This document shows positions 36,098 through 45,438 of a stretch of 54,978 nt of DNA, piece by piece (the first letter of the stretch is position 1; every line of letters begins with the position of its first letter). Both the position numbers and the translations under genes were made by a program. This DNA is from Chitinophagales bacterium (lineage in GTDB: Bacteria > Bacteroidota > Bacteroidia > Chitinophagales > Saprospiraceae). The notes beneath the pieces are model-generated. The model did no database searches and was not told where the DNA came from. It saw only the letters and a list, made by a program, of their open reading frames with translations. The stretch is from positions 1 to 54,978 of the forward strand of contig JAAFJN010000003.1 of NCBI GenBank assembly GCA_013298845.1, in the 5' to 3' direction.

Positions 36098-36111
36098 TTT
36101 TTATTCGTGTT

Positions 36112-37392
36112 TTAATGCGCAGCGGGAGCGTCTTTGCCGCGCATCCAAAACCACAGGCCACCAAAGGCCGCGATCAGGATCAACGGGAAAATAACAATGT
36201 TCGACAAGGTAGCCTGACCCGCCATGAGTTCAATTTGGGCAAATGTTTCCGCCGGAATGGTCCCGAAAAACGCCGAAACGCCTTCGGCATCCATCGCACC
36301 TTCGTATTTGTAACCCAATTGAGCAGCACTTTCCATTTTTGATTTATCCAACCAACCGCCCACAATGGGTTGCAACATGGCCGTGGCAAACATACCGGCA
36401 CCGCCCATCAGCGACATACCTAATGCGCCCGATTTGGGAATGTATTCGGCCGTAAAACCAATCATAGTGGGCCAGAAATAACACACCCCAATGGCAAATA
36501 AAACAGCCGATACATACGTCATGACGCCCGTGGCGTGGCTCATGGTGTAAATACCAATGGTGGCCACTACCGCCGAGGCCAACAATACACCCACCGGATT
36601 GAGGCGGTGAATGACCGGACCGGCAAAATAACGACCCACGGCCATTAGGCCCGTTACCATTGCTAAAATAAGCATGGGCTGTGCACCCGCTTTACCCAAC
36701 AGGCGCTCTACCCATTGCTGCGTGCTCAATTCGGTGTTGGCCGTAAGTACCATGCAAAAAATCATAAACAGGTAGAACGGCGTCATCATCCCTTTGAGGT
36801 TGTCCAGCAAACTGGCCTGACCCGCGTCTTCACGCTCGGGAAATGCCTGCCCCATGAACAAATAAGCGTAAATCAAGGTCGGTACGAGCATAATGGCAAT
36901 TTGAATTTGCCAACCCAAATCGAGGCCACTTTTGCCCAAAAACTGCGATAACAAGGCCCCTAAAAATATACCACCGGGAAACCACACGTGAAATTTATTC
37001 AACATGGTGGTTTGGTTGTTTTTGTACATATTGGAAACCAACGGATTGCAGGCGGCTTCTACCGTACCATTGCCAAAACCGATGAAGAAATTGGACAACA
37101 ATAAAGAAGTAAAACCTCCGGCAAAAATCGTCATCAGAATACCGAGCATGTGCGTCACAAACGCCAGCCATACCATTCTTTTGGGACCAAATTCATTGTA
37201 TAACCAACCACCCACGATGGTGGCAATGGGGAAGCCCAAAATCGCCATCTGGTTGATATAACCCAATTGGGTATCGGTGAGGGTGAATTTGGACGATAAT
37301 TCGGAAAGAATTCCCGCTCTGATTGCAAATGCAAAAGCCGTAGTTACCAGAGCGAAGCAACTTGCGGTAAATAGTCTTGATGAATTGACCAT
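36112..37392 (-). CDS. Major facilitator superfamily transporter (FucP-like group)
   Basis: 426 residues and about 12 helices from the ATG at 37392 (MVNSSRLFTASCFALVTTAFAFAIRAGIL). The MFS motif between helices 2 and 3 reads GGWLYNEFGPKRMVW. The segment LNKFHVWFPGGIFLGALLSQFLGK after helix 4 recalls sugar-permease-like members common in Bacteroidota. Substrate unknown. It is divergent from the amine-oxidase-like gene at 37544, and the upstream in-frame extension has no support. Confidence 0.85.
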   Translation of the reverse strand: MVNSSRLFTASCFALVTTAFAFAIRAGILSELSSKFTLTDTQLGYINQMAILGFPIATIVGGWLYNEFGPKRMVWLAFVTHMLGILMTIFAGGFTSLLLSNFFIGFGNGTVEAACNPLVSNMYKNNQTTMLNKFHVWFPGGIFLGALLSQFLGKSGLDLGWQIQIAIMLVPTLIYAYLFMGQAFPEREDAGQASLLDNLKGMMTPFYLFMIFCMVLTANTELSTQQWVERLLGKAGAQPMLILAMVTGLMAVGRYFAGPVIHRLNPVGVLLASAVVATIGIYTMSHATGVMTYVSAVLFAIGVCYFWPTMIGFTAEYIPKSGALGMSLMGGAGMFATAMLQPIVGGWLDKSKMESAAQLGYKYEGAMDAEGVSAFFGTIPAETFAQIELMAGQATLSNIVIFPLILIAAFGGLWFWMRGKDAPAAH

Positions 37393-37499
37393 AGTTATGA
37401 AGTTAGTTAAATCGTTACAAAACGAGGGTTTGTCGGACAGTCGCGGCGAAGGTATTAAAAGTTCGTATCTTCTTGCACTTTTCATCTTTTATTATTCGG

Positions 37500-37507
37500 T
37501 ATCTTTG
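37500..37507 (+). promoter_or_regulatory. -7 box (TATCTTTG)
   Basis: A perfect TAnnTTTG, 36 bases before the ATG at 37544. A TTG at 37473-37475 is a possible, slightly distant -33 element. The box also argues against the upstream start of the open frame at 37277. Confidence 0.55.
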
Positions 37508-37543
37508 CGTCTTGTCTTTATTATTCCGACCAAACATCTGACC

Positions 37544-39226
37544 ATGTTATTATTAGCTACCTTCTTTAGTTTTTCTTTTTTTACCACCGACAGCCTCAAA
37601 CCCGTCGTAAATACCCCCGTTGTGCAAGCCCGGGTAGAGGCCGTTCGCCGACAAATGAGCAGCACTTTGCCCATTTTGGCACTGGATACGGCGGTGCTGA
37701 CGCCTCAACAAGCGCAAGCCCAACGGGTAGTCCTCGCCGATACCGAACTGCGTGCCCTGTTCCTCGATGCCGATACCAAACGCCCCCTGCGCAGCGAAAT
37801 TTTTGGCATTATGCCCGCCCGGCCCAGCGATTATTCAGCAGCACCGGAGTGCAGCGATGGCTCCTGCTACCGCGTCGAATTGTACAATTACGCCACCAAC
37901 GGTAGTATTTTGGCCATTGTACACCTCGGCCAAAATAAAGTCATCCGGTTTGCGGCCATTCCCCAAACCCAACCCGACATCCCCACGCATTTAAAAGAAT
38001 TGGCCCTCCACATCGCCATTGAAGCGCCGGAAGTGGAAAAAGCGCTGGGTTTTAAACCAACCCGCGAAAACGCCCTCATGGCCGATACCAAAACTGCCCT
38101 CAACCGAACCCGCTGCGAACGCTCGCGCCACCTTTGTGTAGCACCCACGTTTGTAAAAGACAACCGAGCGCTCTGGGTGATTGTGGACCTGACGGATTTG
38201 AGCATCGCCGGTTTGCGCTGGACCAACACCGGCAATACCATCACCCGACCCACCGAACGCCGCATTCAAAACGACGAATTGACCGAATGTTATTGCGTAA
38301 AAACCAACGCGCTGGAGCGCGACGGCTGGAAACTTAACTACATCATTACCAGCAGCGACGGGTTGCGCATTTCGGAAGTGGATTTTAACGGTAAGCGGGT
38401 GGTGCGCAACGCCAAACTCGTGGATTGGCACGTTTCTTACTCCAATACTGACGGCTTTGGTTATTCCGATGCCGTGGGGTGTCCGTTTTTTAGCAGTGCG
38501 GCCGTAATTGCCATTGAAAAACCTCGCATCGAAGATATTACCGAAAACGGCGCGGTGGTGGGTTTTTCATTGAGCCAAAATTACGCCAGCGAAGGTTGGC
38601 CAACACCCTGCAATTACAACTACGAACAACGCTACGAATTTTATAAAGACGGCCGTTTTCGGGTGGCCGCCGCCAGTTTGGGCCGGGGCTGCGGCAACAA
38701 CGGTACTTACCGCCCGGTGTCGCGGGTGGTATTTGAAAATGCCCGCCAATTTGCCGAATGGACCGGCACCGACTGGAAACTCTGGACCAAAGAAGGTTGG
38801 CAACTCCAAAAAAACACAACCCGCTACACTCCCGAAGGTTACCAATACCAACTCACCGACGGGCAGGGCAGTGGTTTTGCGGTGTTGGCCAATACCGGCC
38901 AGATGAACGACGGCGGTCGCGGCGACGAAGCCTACACCTATATTACTAAGAACCACCCTGACCTGGACGAAGGCGAATCGGATTTGATTACCATCGGGCC
39001 GTGCTGTAACACCGATTACCGCCAGGGGCCGGAAAAATTCATCGAACCCAAACCCGAACCCATCAACAATAACAGTGAATTGGTTTTTTGGTACGTGCCG
39101 CAAATCCGTAACGACGACCGCGACGGTAAAAAATACTGTTGGGCCGAATCGGTGCTGAAAGATGGGGTGTATGAAACAAAGGTGTATCCGTGTTATTCGG
39201 GGGTGATGTTTGTGCCGGTTAAATAA
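37544..39226 (+). CDS. Secreted copper-amine-oxidase-like protein, probably without copper site
   Basis: 560 residues beginning MLLLATFFSFSFFTTDSL, a short hydrophobic N-terminus. The C-terminal 300 residues resemble the catalytic domain of copper amine oxidases: DWHVSYSNTDGFGYSDAVG, then PTPCNYNYEQRYEFYKDG, which contains the cofactor motif T-x-x-N-Y (T354, Y358), then GTYRPVSRVVF and ELVFWYVPQI. In true enzymes the segment after the cofactor motif carries an HxH copper pair; here it reads YRP, and the acidic residue after Y358 is N. So the fold may be kept while the metal site is lost. The family call is my reading of motifs and needs a profile search. Confidence 0.5.
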   Translation: MLLLATFFSFSFFTTDSLKPVVNTPVVQARVEAVRRQMSSTLPILALDTAVLTPQQAQAQRVVLADTELRALFLDADTKRPLRSEIFGIMPARPSDYSAAPECSDGSCYRVELYNYATNGSILAIVHLGQNKVIRFAAIPQTQPDIPTHLKELALHIAIEAPEVEKALGFKPTRENALMADTKTALNRTRCERSRHLCVAPTFVKDNRALWVIVDLTDLSIAGLRWTNTGNTITRPTERRIQNDELTECYCVKTNALERDGWKLNYIITSSDGLRISEVDFNGKRVVRNAKLVDWHVSYSNTDGFGYSDAVGCPFFSSAAVIAIEKPRIEDITENGAVVGFSLSQNYASEGWPTPCNYNYEQRYEFYKDGRFRVAAASLGRGCGNNGTYRPVSRVVFENARQFAEWTGTDWKLWTKEGWQLQKNTTRYTPEGYQYQLTDGQGSGFAVLANTGQMNDGGRGDEAYTYITKNHPDLDEGESDLITIGPCCNTDYRQGPEKFIEPKPEPINNNSELVFWYVPQIRNDDRDGKKYCWAESVLKDGVYETKVYPCYSGVMFVPVK

Positions 39227-39236
39227 ACCGCCCCCC

Positions 39237-39248
39237 TGACCAACATCA
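39237..39248 (+). promoter_or_regulatory. FNR/CRP-like site upstream of ccoI
   Basis: TGAC-CAAC-ATCA, an imperfect TGAT-N4-ATCA dyad. Its centre is 51.5 bases before the -7 box at 39294, the same distance as at the CBS gene promoter. A weaker TAAT-TCAA-GTCA lies 29.5 bases before that box (39259-39270). Confidence 0.45.
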
Positions 39249-39293
39249 CTACCCCCACTAATTCAAGTCACTTCCCGCCGAGGGCCGCTCCGG

Positions 39294-39301
39294 TACTTTT
39301 G
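39294..39301 (+). promoter_or_regulatory. -7 box of ccoI (TACTTTTG)
   Basis: A perfect TAnnTTTG 19 bases before the ATG at 39321. Confidence 0.55.
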
Positions 39302-39320
39302 CCGTCAAATCGCGCAAATT

Positions 39321-41765
39321 ATGTACCTGTTAGAGCAAAACGCAAAAGCCCCCGCCCTGCCGCCCACCGAAATACTGGTGTGCTACCACTGTCACGACAA
39401 ATGCCCCGATGACAAAATTGTCAGCGCGGACAAACATTTTTGTTGCGAAGGCTGCAAAATGGTGTACGAAATCCTGAACACCCACGACCTCTGCAACTAC
39501 TACAACCTCGACGAACAGGCGGGCGTGAGTTTGCGGCACAAAAACTCCATTCCGGCTTTTACCTACCTTGATAATGCCGAAATTGAAGCGCAGTTGCTGG
39601 AGTTTAAAAGCCCAACGGCGGCCAAAATTACCTTTTACCTGCCCCAAATGCACTGTATCTCCTGCGTTTGGCTGCTCGAACATTTGAGCAAATTGGACAA
39701 AGGCGTCACCGCTGCGCGGGTGAATTTTCTCAAAAAACAGGTAACCGTACAGTATAACCCCAACGAAACCTCGCTCCGCAATATCGCCGTGCTGCTTTCG
39801 TCCATTGGGTACGAACCGGACATTAAACTCTCCAACCTCACCGATAGCGCGACCACCAAACAACGCCGCAAACTGGGTGCCCAAATTGCCGTGGCGGGTT
39901 TTGCCTTCGGGAATATCATGCTCTTTAGTTTTCCCGAATACGTGGGGATGGATGCGCAAACCTACGGCAGTTACGCCCGCATTTTTGGTTACGGCAGCGT
40001 CATCCTGGCCTTGCCGGTGTTGTTGTACAGTGCCAAAGATTATTTTTTGTCGGCCTGGCAGGGTATTAAATCCAAACGCCTCAATATTGATATTCCCCTT
40101 TGTTTGGCCTTTTTAGCCCTGTTTTTGCGCAGTATTTGGGAAATATTTACCCATACCGGGGCCGGTTACCTCGATTCTTTTGCGGGCTTAACCTTTTTGT
40201 TGCTCACGGGCAAATGGTTTCAGCAAACCACTTGGAGCCGTCTCTCTTTTGAACGCGATTACAAATCGTATTTCCCCATTGCCGCCGCTGTTAAAAAAGA
40301 CGGCCTCGAAGTGGCCGTGCCCGTGCACCGCCTCCAGGCCAACGACATTATTATCGTGCGCAGCCAGGAAATTATTCCCGCCGACGGGATTTTGACCATC
40401 GGTACGGCCGATATTGATTACAGTTTTGTGTCGGGCGAATCGGAGCCGGTGCGCGTTCTGCCCGGCGAAAAAATATACGCTGGTGGCAAACAATTGGGTG
40501 CCGCCATTGAGGTGACGCTGGTGAAAAGTATGGAACAAAGCCACCTGACGCGCCTGTGGAACAACGATGTTTTTGAAGATAAAAAAGGCCAAACGCTGAG
40601 CGCATTGGCCGATCAGGCCGGGTTGTTTTTCTCCTGGCTGGTGTTGGCCCTGGGGGCCCTGGCGGCGTTATACTGGTGGGGCTACAAAGGCGATATGCAC
40701 ACGGCCATTAATGCATTTACGGCCATTATGATTGTGGTGTGCCCCTGTACCATTGCGTTGTCCATTCCATTTACGTTGGGCAATATTATTCGGATCATGG
40801 GCAAACGCGGTTTTTACCTCAAAAACGTGGAAAAAGTGGAAGCACTGGCCAATTTCGACGCGGTGGTATTTGACAAAACCGGCACCATCACGCAGGTACA
40901 CCGCCACGAAATTGATTTTGTGGGCGCGGCGTTGTCGCCCGAACAAAAAATACGGATTAAATCGCTGGCCAACCAATCGGCGCACCCGCTGAGCCGACAA
41001 TTGTGCGTCAAATTGGGCGATGTACCCACAGCACCCGTCACCAATTTTGAGGAGTTTACGGGGTTGGGCATCAGTGGGGTAGTGGATGGTAAAAAAATGT
41101 GGGTCGGTTCCGCCGATTTTGTGCAGGCCGACACCGATAGCAGCGGTCACGTGTACGTACGCGAGGGTGCCCAAATTTTGGGTTATTACGAAGTGCGCAG
41201 CATTGCGCGGACGGGATTGGACCGGGTTTTTGGTTATTTCCGGGGTTTAACCCGCAAGCGCAAGCCCATTCCGGTGTTTTTGGTATCGGGCGACCGCGAC
41301 AAAGATGCCGCCATGATGCAGCCTTATTTTGGCAGCGAAGACACCATGTTGTTTCGCCAGGGACCGCAGGATAAATTAAATTTTGTAAAAAATCTTCAGC
41401 AAAAAGGCCGCAAAGTGCTCATGTTCGGCGATGGCCTGAACGATGCCGGGGCGTTGAAACAAAGCGATATGGGTATCGTCATTTCCGAGCAGTCGAACAA
41501 TTTTACCCCCGCCTGCGATGCCATTCTCGACGCCGATAAATTTGACCGTTTGCCGCAATTTATCCAGTTATCCAAGGCGGGTGTACGCATTGTCAAACAA
41601 TCGTACGCGGTGGCGCTGCTGTACAACGCCATCGGGATTAGTTACGCCGTAAGTGGCACTTTATCGCCCCTCATTGCCGCCATTTTGATGCCCGCCAGTT
41701 CCATTTCGATGGTGCTTTTTGGCATGGGTATGGGCAATTGGGCGGCGCGCCGGTACTTCCGTTAG
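39321..41765 (+). CDS. ccoI: Copper-exporting P-type ATPase of the cbb3 oxidase locus (CcoI/FixI)
   Basis: 814 residues. A cysteine-rich N-terminal metal-binding segment (C21, C24, C28, then CCEGC at 41-45) precedes a heavy-metal-associated domain with MHCISC (C112, C115). Eight membrane helices, the ion-path motif CPC (474-476, IVVCPCTIAL), the phosphorylated aspartate in FDKTGTIT and the hinge GDGLND follow. The double metal-binding N-terminus is typical of CcoI, which loads copper for the CuB centre of cbb3 oxidase. The adjacent ccoS and ccoNO genes fix the assignment. Confidence 0.92.
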   Translation: MYLLEQNAKAPALPPTEILVCYHCHDKCPDDKIVSADKHFCCEGCKMVYEILNTHDLCNYYNLDEQAGVSLRHKNSIPAFTYLDNAEIEAQLLEFKSPTAAKITFYLPQMHCISCVWLLEHLSKLDKGVTAARVNFLKKQVTVQYNPNETSLRNIAVLLSSIGYEPDIKLSNLTDSATTKQRRKLGAQIAVAGFAFGNIMLFSFPEYVGMDAQTYGSYARIFGYGSVILALPVLLYSAKDYFLSAWQGIKSKRLNIDIPLCLAFLALFLRSIWEIFTHTGAGYLDSFAGLTFLLLTGKWFQQTTWSRLSFERDYKSYFPIAAAVKKDGLEVAVPVHRLQANDIIIVRSQEIIPADGILTIGTADIDYSFVSGESEPVRVLPGEKIYAGGKQLGAAIEVTLVKSMEQSHLTRLWNNDVFEDKKGQTLSALADQAGLFFSWLVLALGALAALYWWGYKGDMHTAINAFTAIMIVVCPCTIALSIPFTLGNIIRIMGKRGFYLKNVEKVEALANFDAVVFDKTGTITQVHRHEIDFVGAALSPEQKIRIKSLANQSAHPLSRQLCVKLGDVPTAPVTNFEEFTGLGISGVVDGKKMWVGSADFVQADTDSSGHVYVREGAQILGYYEVRSIARTGLDRVFGYFRGLTRKRKPIPVFLVSGDRDKDAAMMQPYFGSEDTMLFRQGPQDKLNFVKNLQQKGRKVLMFGDGLNDAGALKQSDMGIVISEQSNNFTPACDAILDADKFDRLPQFIQLSKAGVRIVKQSYAVALLYNAIGISYAVSGTLSPLIAAILMPASSISMVLFGMGMGNWAARRYFR

Positions 41766-41772
41766 TAGGCGA

Positions 41773-41786
41773 ATGATGCACATCAA
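41773..41786 (+). promoter_or_regulatory. FNR/CRP-like site 1 upstream of ccoS
   Basis: A-TGAT-GCAC-ATCA-A, one mismatch from the FNR dyad TTGAT-N4-ATCAA. Centre 61.5 bases before the -7 box at 41841. Confidence 0.55.
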
Positions 41787-41805
41787 CTAAAATCACTTCG
41801 GGCAA

Positions 41806-41817
41806 TGACGCACATCA
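41806..41817 (+). promoter_or_regulatory. FNR/CRP-like site 2 upstream of ccoS
   Basis: TGAC-GCAC-ATCA, a weaker dyad 32 bases (three turns) after site 1, centred 29.5 bases before the -7 box. Confidence 0.45.
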
Positions 41818-41840
41818 CTTAACCGGTTTTGGGATCGCGT

Positions 41841-41848
41841 CACCTTTG
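41841..41848 (+). promoter_or_regulatory. -7 box of the ccoS-ccoNOQP unit (CACCTTTG)
   Basis: One base off TAnnTTTG, 35 bases before the ccoS ATG. Confidence 0.4.
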
Positions 41849-41883
41849 TGTCATCAATTTGATAGTAGTAAAAACACCACATC

Positions 41884-42039
41884 ATGCACATCATATTTTT
41901 TCTAATTGCAGTGAGTTTGCTGGTCGCTCTCGGGTTTTTGATCAGTTTTTTCTGGGCCTCTCGCAACGGGCAATTTGAAGATGATTGCACCCCCGCTATG
42001 CGAATGCTTTTTGAGGAAAAAGATGAAAGTGAAGAGTGA
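41884..42039 (+). CDS. ccoS: CcoS, cbb3 oxidase maturation protein
   Basis: 51 residues, MHIIFFLIAVSLLVALGFL with one membrane helix, then FFWASRNGQFEDDCTP, the signature of CcoS (W-x4-GQFxD-x4-P). It takes part in inserting heme b and copper into the catalytic subunit, together with CcoI. The last residues (ESEE) and the stop codon are encoded by the beginning of a heptamer array, so its C-terminus extends slightly beyond the usual core. Confidence 0.9.
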   Translation: MHIIFFLIAVSLLVALGFLISFFWASRNGQFEDDCTPAMRMLFEEKDESEE

Positions 42040-42095
42040 AGAGTGAAAAACGAAAAGTGAAAAGTGAAAAACGAAGAGTGAAAAATGAAGAGTGG
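42028..42095. repeat. YGAANAN heptamer array at the end of ccoS
   Basis: Nine heptamers plus a partial one (AGTGAAG, AGTGAAG, AGTGAAA, AACGAAA and on). The TGA at 42037-42039 within the array is the ccoS stop codon. The rest of the gap to ccoNO (42096-42163) shows nothing else. Confidence 0.85.
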
Positions 42096-42163
42096 ATAAT
42101 ATACAAATAGGCTTCAGGGAACCAAAAACGAAAAAGTAACTAATTCATATTTAACTAACTTTT

Positions 42164-44296
42164 ATGCAACAATTTCAGTACGACAACAAGATTACCCGTG
42201 CCTTTGGGATGGCCTCGTTTATATGGGGCGTTGTAGGTATGTTGGTGGGGATAATCATTGCCTTCCAGCTGATTTATCCCGAACTTAATTTTGGGCCGTG
42301 GTTGACTTTTGGGCGGTTGCGTCCTTTGCATACCAATGCCGTCATTTTCGCTTTTGTGGGCAATGGTTTGTTCATGGGCGTTTATTATTCCATCCAACGC
42401 CTCCTGAAGGCGCGGATGTGGAGCGACCGCTTGTCGTGGATCCACTTCTGGGGTTGGCAGTTTGTCATTTTGTGCGCTGCCTATACGCTCCCGATGGGTT
42501 TGACCACCAGTAGCGAATACGCCGAATTAATTTGGCCCATTGACTTGCTCATTACCTTGGTGTGGGTGGTTTTTGGGGTGAATATGTTTGGTACCATCCT
42601 GACCCGCCGCGAGCAACACCTGTACGTCGCCATTTGGTTTTACATTGCCACTTGGGTAACCGTTGCCGTACTGCATATTGTGCGTAGTTTGGAGATGCCC
42701 GTTACCTTCACGCAAAGTTACCCGCTGTTTACCGGTGTTCAGGATGCTTTGGTGCAATGGTGGTATGGTCACAACGCGGTGGCGTTCTTTTTAACCACGC
42801 CTTACCTGGGTATGATGTATTACTTCCTGCCCAAAGCCGCCAATCGCCCCGTTTATTCTTATCGCTTGTCCATTATCCACTTTTGGGCTTTAATATTCAT
42901 CTATATCTGGGCGGGTCCGCACCACTTGTTGTACTCGTCGCTGCCCGATTGGGTGCAGTCGCTCGGCACCGTCTTTTCGGTGATGCTGATTGCGCCATCA
43001 TGGGGTGGTATGTTGAACGGCCTGCTGACCCTGCGGGGAGCGTGGGACCGCGTTCGCCAGGACCCCGTTCTTAAATTTATGGTTGTAGCGGTAACCGCCT
43101 ACGGTATGGCCACTTTTGAAGGGCCACTGCTTTCGGTAAAAGCCGTCAACGCTATTTCGCACTTTACCGACTGGACCATCGCCCACGTACACGTTGGGGC
43201 ATTGGGTTGGAACGGCTTCCTGACCTTTAGCGCCTTGTACTGGTTGTGGCCTCGTATGTACCGCACCAAATTGTACTCCGTGAAATTGGCCAATATGCAC
43301 TTCTGGATTGGTACCCTCGGTATCGTGGTGTACGCCATTCCGTTGTACTGGGCCGGTTGGACGCAGGCTTTGATGTGGAAAGAATTTACGCCCGATGGTT
43401 TGTTGGCCTGGGGTAACTTCCTCGATACCGTAAAACAAATTCTGCCGATGTACGCCCTGCGCGTGGTAGGTGGCTCATTGTACTTCGTTGGGGTACTTAT
43501 TGGGGTGTATAACTTGGCAAAAACCGCCCAACAGGGTTCGTTTTTGGCCAATGAAGATGCCGAAGCGCCCGCTCGTGACAAACGTCCCGTGCCCGTTATG
43601 GCCGGCGAATCATGGCACCGCTGGATCGAAAGCCGCCCCATGCAAATGTTGTTGTGGAGTACCGTTGCGATCTCAGTAGGTGGTGTTATCCAAATTTTAC
43701 CAATGGTATTTGTGGATAGCCAGGTACCCAAAATTTCTACGGTAAAACCTTACACGCCGCTGGAATTAACGGGTCGCGATATTTACATCAAAGAAGGTTG
43801 TGTAGGCTGCCACTCGCAGCAGATCCGGCCGTTCCGCAGCGAAACCGAACGCTACGGTGAATACTCCAAATCGGGCGAATACGTTTACGACCGCCCATTC
43901 CTGTGGGGTAGTAAACGCACCGGCCCGGATTTGTGGCGCGAAGGGGGTAAGTACCCCGACAGTTGGCACTACAACCACATGATTGACCCCACGACGATGT
44001 CTCCGGGTTCTATCATGCCGGCTTACCCGCACTTGGCTACCCAAATTATGGATCTGGACGATTTGCCCGCCAAAATCAGTGCTTTGCGCAAATTAGGGGT
44101 GCCTTATCCCCAAGAAACGGAAACCAACGCTATTGCAATGGCCCGCAAACAAGCCGATGACGTGGCCGCCAGTTTGGCCAAACAATCGGTGAAAGATGAC
44201 CAAATCAACGATAAAGAGTTGGTGGCCATTATCGCCTATTTGCAACGCTTAGGTACCGACATCAAAATTTCCAACACCGCTGACAAAAATAAATAA
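42164..44296 (+). CDS. ccoNO: Fused cbb3-type cytochrome c oxidase subunits I and II (CcoN-CcoO)
   Basis: 710 residues. The first 480 are the 12-helix heme-copper oxidase subunit CcoN, with histidine ligands in RPLHTNAVIF, WYGHNAVAFFLTTPYLG, WAGPHHLLYSS and SHFTDWTIAHVHVG. The last 200 are CcoO, a membrane-anchored monoheme cytochrome c with CVGCHSQQIRPF and the methionine-ligand region SPGSIMPAYPHL. In most proteobacteria these are two genes; the fusion is usual in Bacteroidota. It reduces oxygen at low concentration and pumps protons. Confidence 0.96.
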   Translation: MQQFQYDNKITRAFGMASFIWGVVGMLVGIIIAFQLIYPELNFGPWLTFGRLRPLHTNAVIFAFVGNGLFMGVYYSIQRLLKARMWSDRLSWIHFWGWQFVILCAAYTLPMGLTTSSEYAELIWPIDLLITLVWVVFGVNMFGTILTRREQHLYVAIWFYIATWVTVAVLHIVRSLEMPVTFTQSYPLFTGVQDALVQWWYGHNAVAFFLTTPYLGMMYYFLPKAANRPVYSYRLSIIHFWALIFIYIWAGPHHLLYSSLPDWVQSLGTVFSVMLIAPSWGGMLNGLLTLRGAWDRVRQDPVLKFMVVAVTAYGMATFEGPLLSVKAVNAISHFTDWTIAHVHVGALGWNGFLTFSALYWLWPRMYRTKLYSVKLANMHFWIGTLGIVVYAIPLYWAGWTQALMWKEFTPDGLLAWGNFLDTVKQILPMYALRVVGGSLYFVGVLIGVYNLAKTAQQGSFLANEDAEAPARDKRPVPVMAGESWHRWIESRPMQMLLWSTVAISVGGVIQILPMVFVDSQVPKISTVKPYTPLELTGRDIYIKEGCVGCHSQQIRPFRSETERYGEYSKSGEYVYDRPFLWGSKRTGPDLWREGGKYPDSWHYNHMIDPTTMSPGSIMPAYPHLATQIMDLDDLPAKISALRKLGVPYPQETETNAIAMARKQADDVAASLAKQSVKDDQINDKELVAIIAYLQRLGTDIKISNTADKNK

Positions 44297-44299
44297 ACT

Positions 44300-44458
44300 A
44301 TGTATAAATATCTGTTGCAATCGGTAGAAGGCATACAGTGGTTCGATATTGTAGCCCTGTTCCTCTTTTTCGGAACCTTCTGTGCGGCTGCCATCTGGGC
44401 ATTTATTGCCAATAAAACCGAGATGGACCGCATGGCTAGCCTTCCCCTGAATGATTAA
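44300..44458 (+). CDS. ccoQ: CcoQ-like small subunit of cbb3 oxidase
   Basis: 52 residues, MYKYLLQSVEGIQWFDIVAL, one membrane helix (about 15-39), then a short charged tail (NKTEMDRMASLPLND). The gene begins 3 bases after ccoNO and ends 26 bases before ccoP, the normal place of ccoQ. Small size and a single helix fit; there is little sequence to confirm it. Confidence 0.8.
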   Translation: MYKYLLQSVEGIQWFDIVALFLFFGTFCAAAIWAFIANKTEMDRMASLPLND

Positions 44459-44484
44459 ACCATTGTCAATCTATTTTTTATAAC

Positions 44485-45438
44485 ATGAAAAGAAATAAGT
44501 CATTTTTGATTATACTGCTCGCCTTGGTGGCCATCCAAACGATGGCCATCGGGCAGGCTGCCGACGCGAAAGCCGCCGCAGCCACGGGCGGATGGGAATT
44601 TCCCAAAATTATGGGCTGGGTACTGGGTATTACCGGTGCGGCCATTGCGCTCATCGCGATGGGTTTTATGCTCAAAGTCAACCAGATTTTGTACCGCAAA
44701 CTGTTGGTACTGGAATCCGAAAAAAGGGGTTTGCCCCTGCCCGAATCCTTTAACGTAGTGCCCGAAGTGGAAACCGGCGACGATTTTTGGACGCGGATGC
44801 GCAAAAAATACTGGGAAGATGCCGTTCCGGTCGAACGCGAAGGTGAAATTATGCTCAACCACGCTTACGACGGTATTCACGAACTGGACAATAGTTTGCC
44901 ACCCTGGTGGGTCAATTTGTTCATCGCCTGTATCGTTTGGTCGGTGGGTTATATGTGGTTCTACCACTGGGGCGGCGGCGGTTTGTCGTCGGGCGAAGCC
45001 TACAAAGAAGAAGTAGCCACGGCGAAAAAAGAAATCGCAATGGCGTTGGCCGGTAAAGCCAATGCCGTGGACGAAGCCAACGTAGTCGCGCTCACCGAAA
45101 AATCGGATTTGAGCGAAGGTGAACTGATTTTCAAAGGCAGTTGCGCCACCTGTCACGGGCAATTGGGCGAAGGTGCGGCCGTTGGGCCTAACCTCTCCGA
45201 CGAACACTGGTTGCACGGCGGCGGCATCAAAAACGTGTTTAAAACCATTAAATACGGCGTGCCCGAAAAAGGAATGATTTCCTGGCAGTCGCAACTCAAC
45301 CCGGCGGCCATGCAAAAAGTAGCGAGTTATATTATTTCGCTGAAAGGTACCAACCCGCCCAATGCCAAAGCCCCACAGGGCGAAATTTGGGTAGAGGCCG
45401 GTGCTGCTGCCGATACGACTGCGACTAAAGTCAATTGA
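44485..45438 (+). CDS. ccoP: cbb3 oxidase cytochrome c subunit CcoP (monoheme)
   Basis: 317 residues. A signal-like first helix, a second helix (about 40-62), then the FixP-type N-terminal domain with YDGIHELDNSLPPWWV and a third helix leading into a cytochrome c domain with CATCH and GAAVGPNLSDEHWLHGG. Only one CxxCH is present, while proteobacterial CcoP has two; the second heme seems truly absent. It passes electrons to CcoO/CcoN. Its TGA stop is the first triplet of a heptamer array. Confidence 0.93.
   Translation: MKRNKSFLIILLALVAIQTMAIGQAADAKAAAATGGWEFPKIMGWVLGITGAAIALIAMGFMLKVNQILYRKLLVLESEKRGLPLPESFNVVPEVETGDDFWTRMRKKYWEDAVPVEREGEIMLNHAYDGIHELDNSLPPWWVNLFIACIVWSVGYMWFYHWGGGGLSSGEAYKEEVATAKKEIAMALAGKANAVDEANVVALTEKSDLSEGELIFKGSCATCHGQLGEGAAVGPNLSDEHWLHGGGIKNVFKTIKYGVPEKGMISWQSQLNPAAMQKVASYIISLKGTNPPNAKAPQGEIWVEAGAAADTTATKVN

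Noticed and set aside
37277-37543. N-terminal extension of the amine-oxidase-like protein
   Set aside because: It overlaps the divergent MFS gene start and the -7 box at 37500; the ATG at 37544 gives a normal exported N-terminus.
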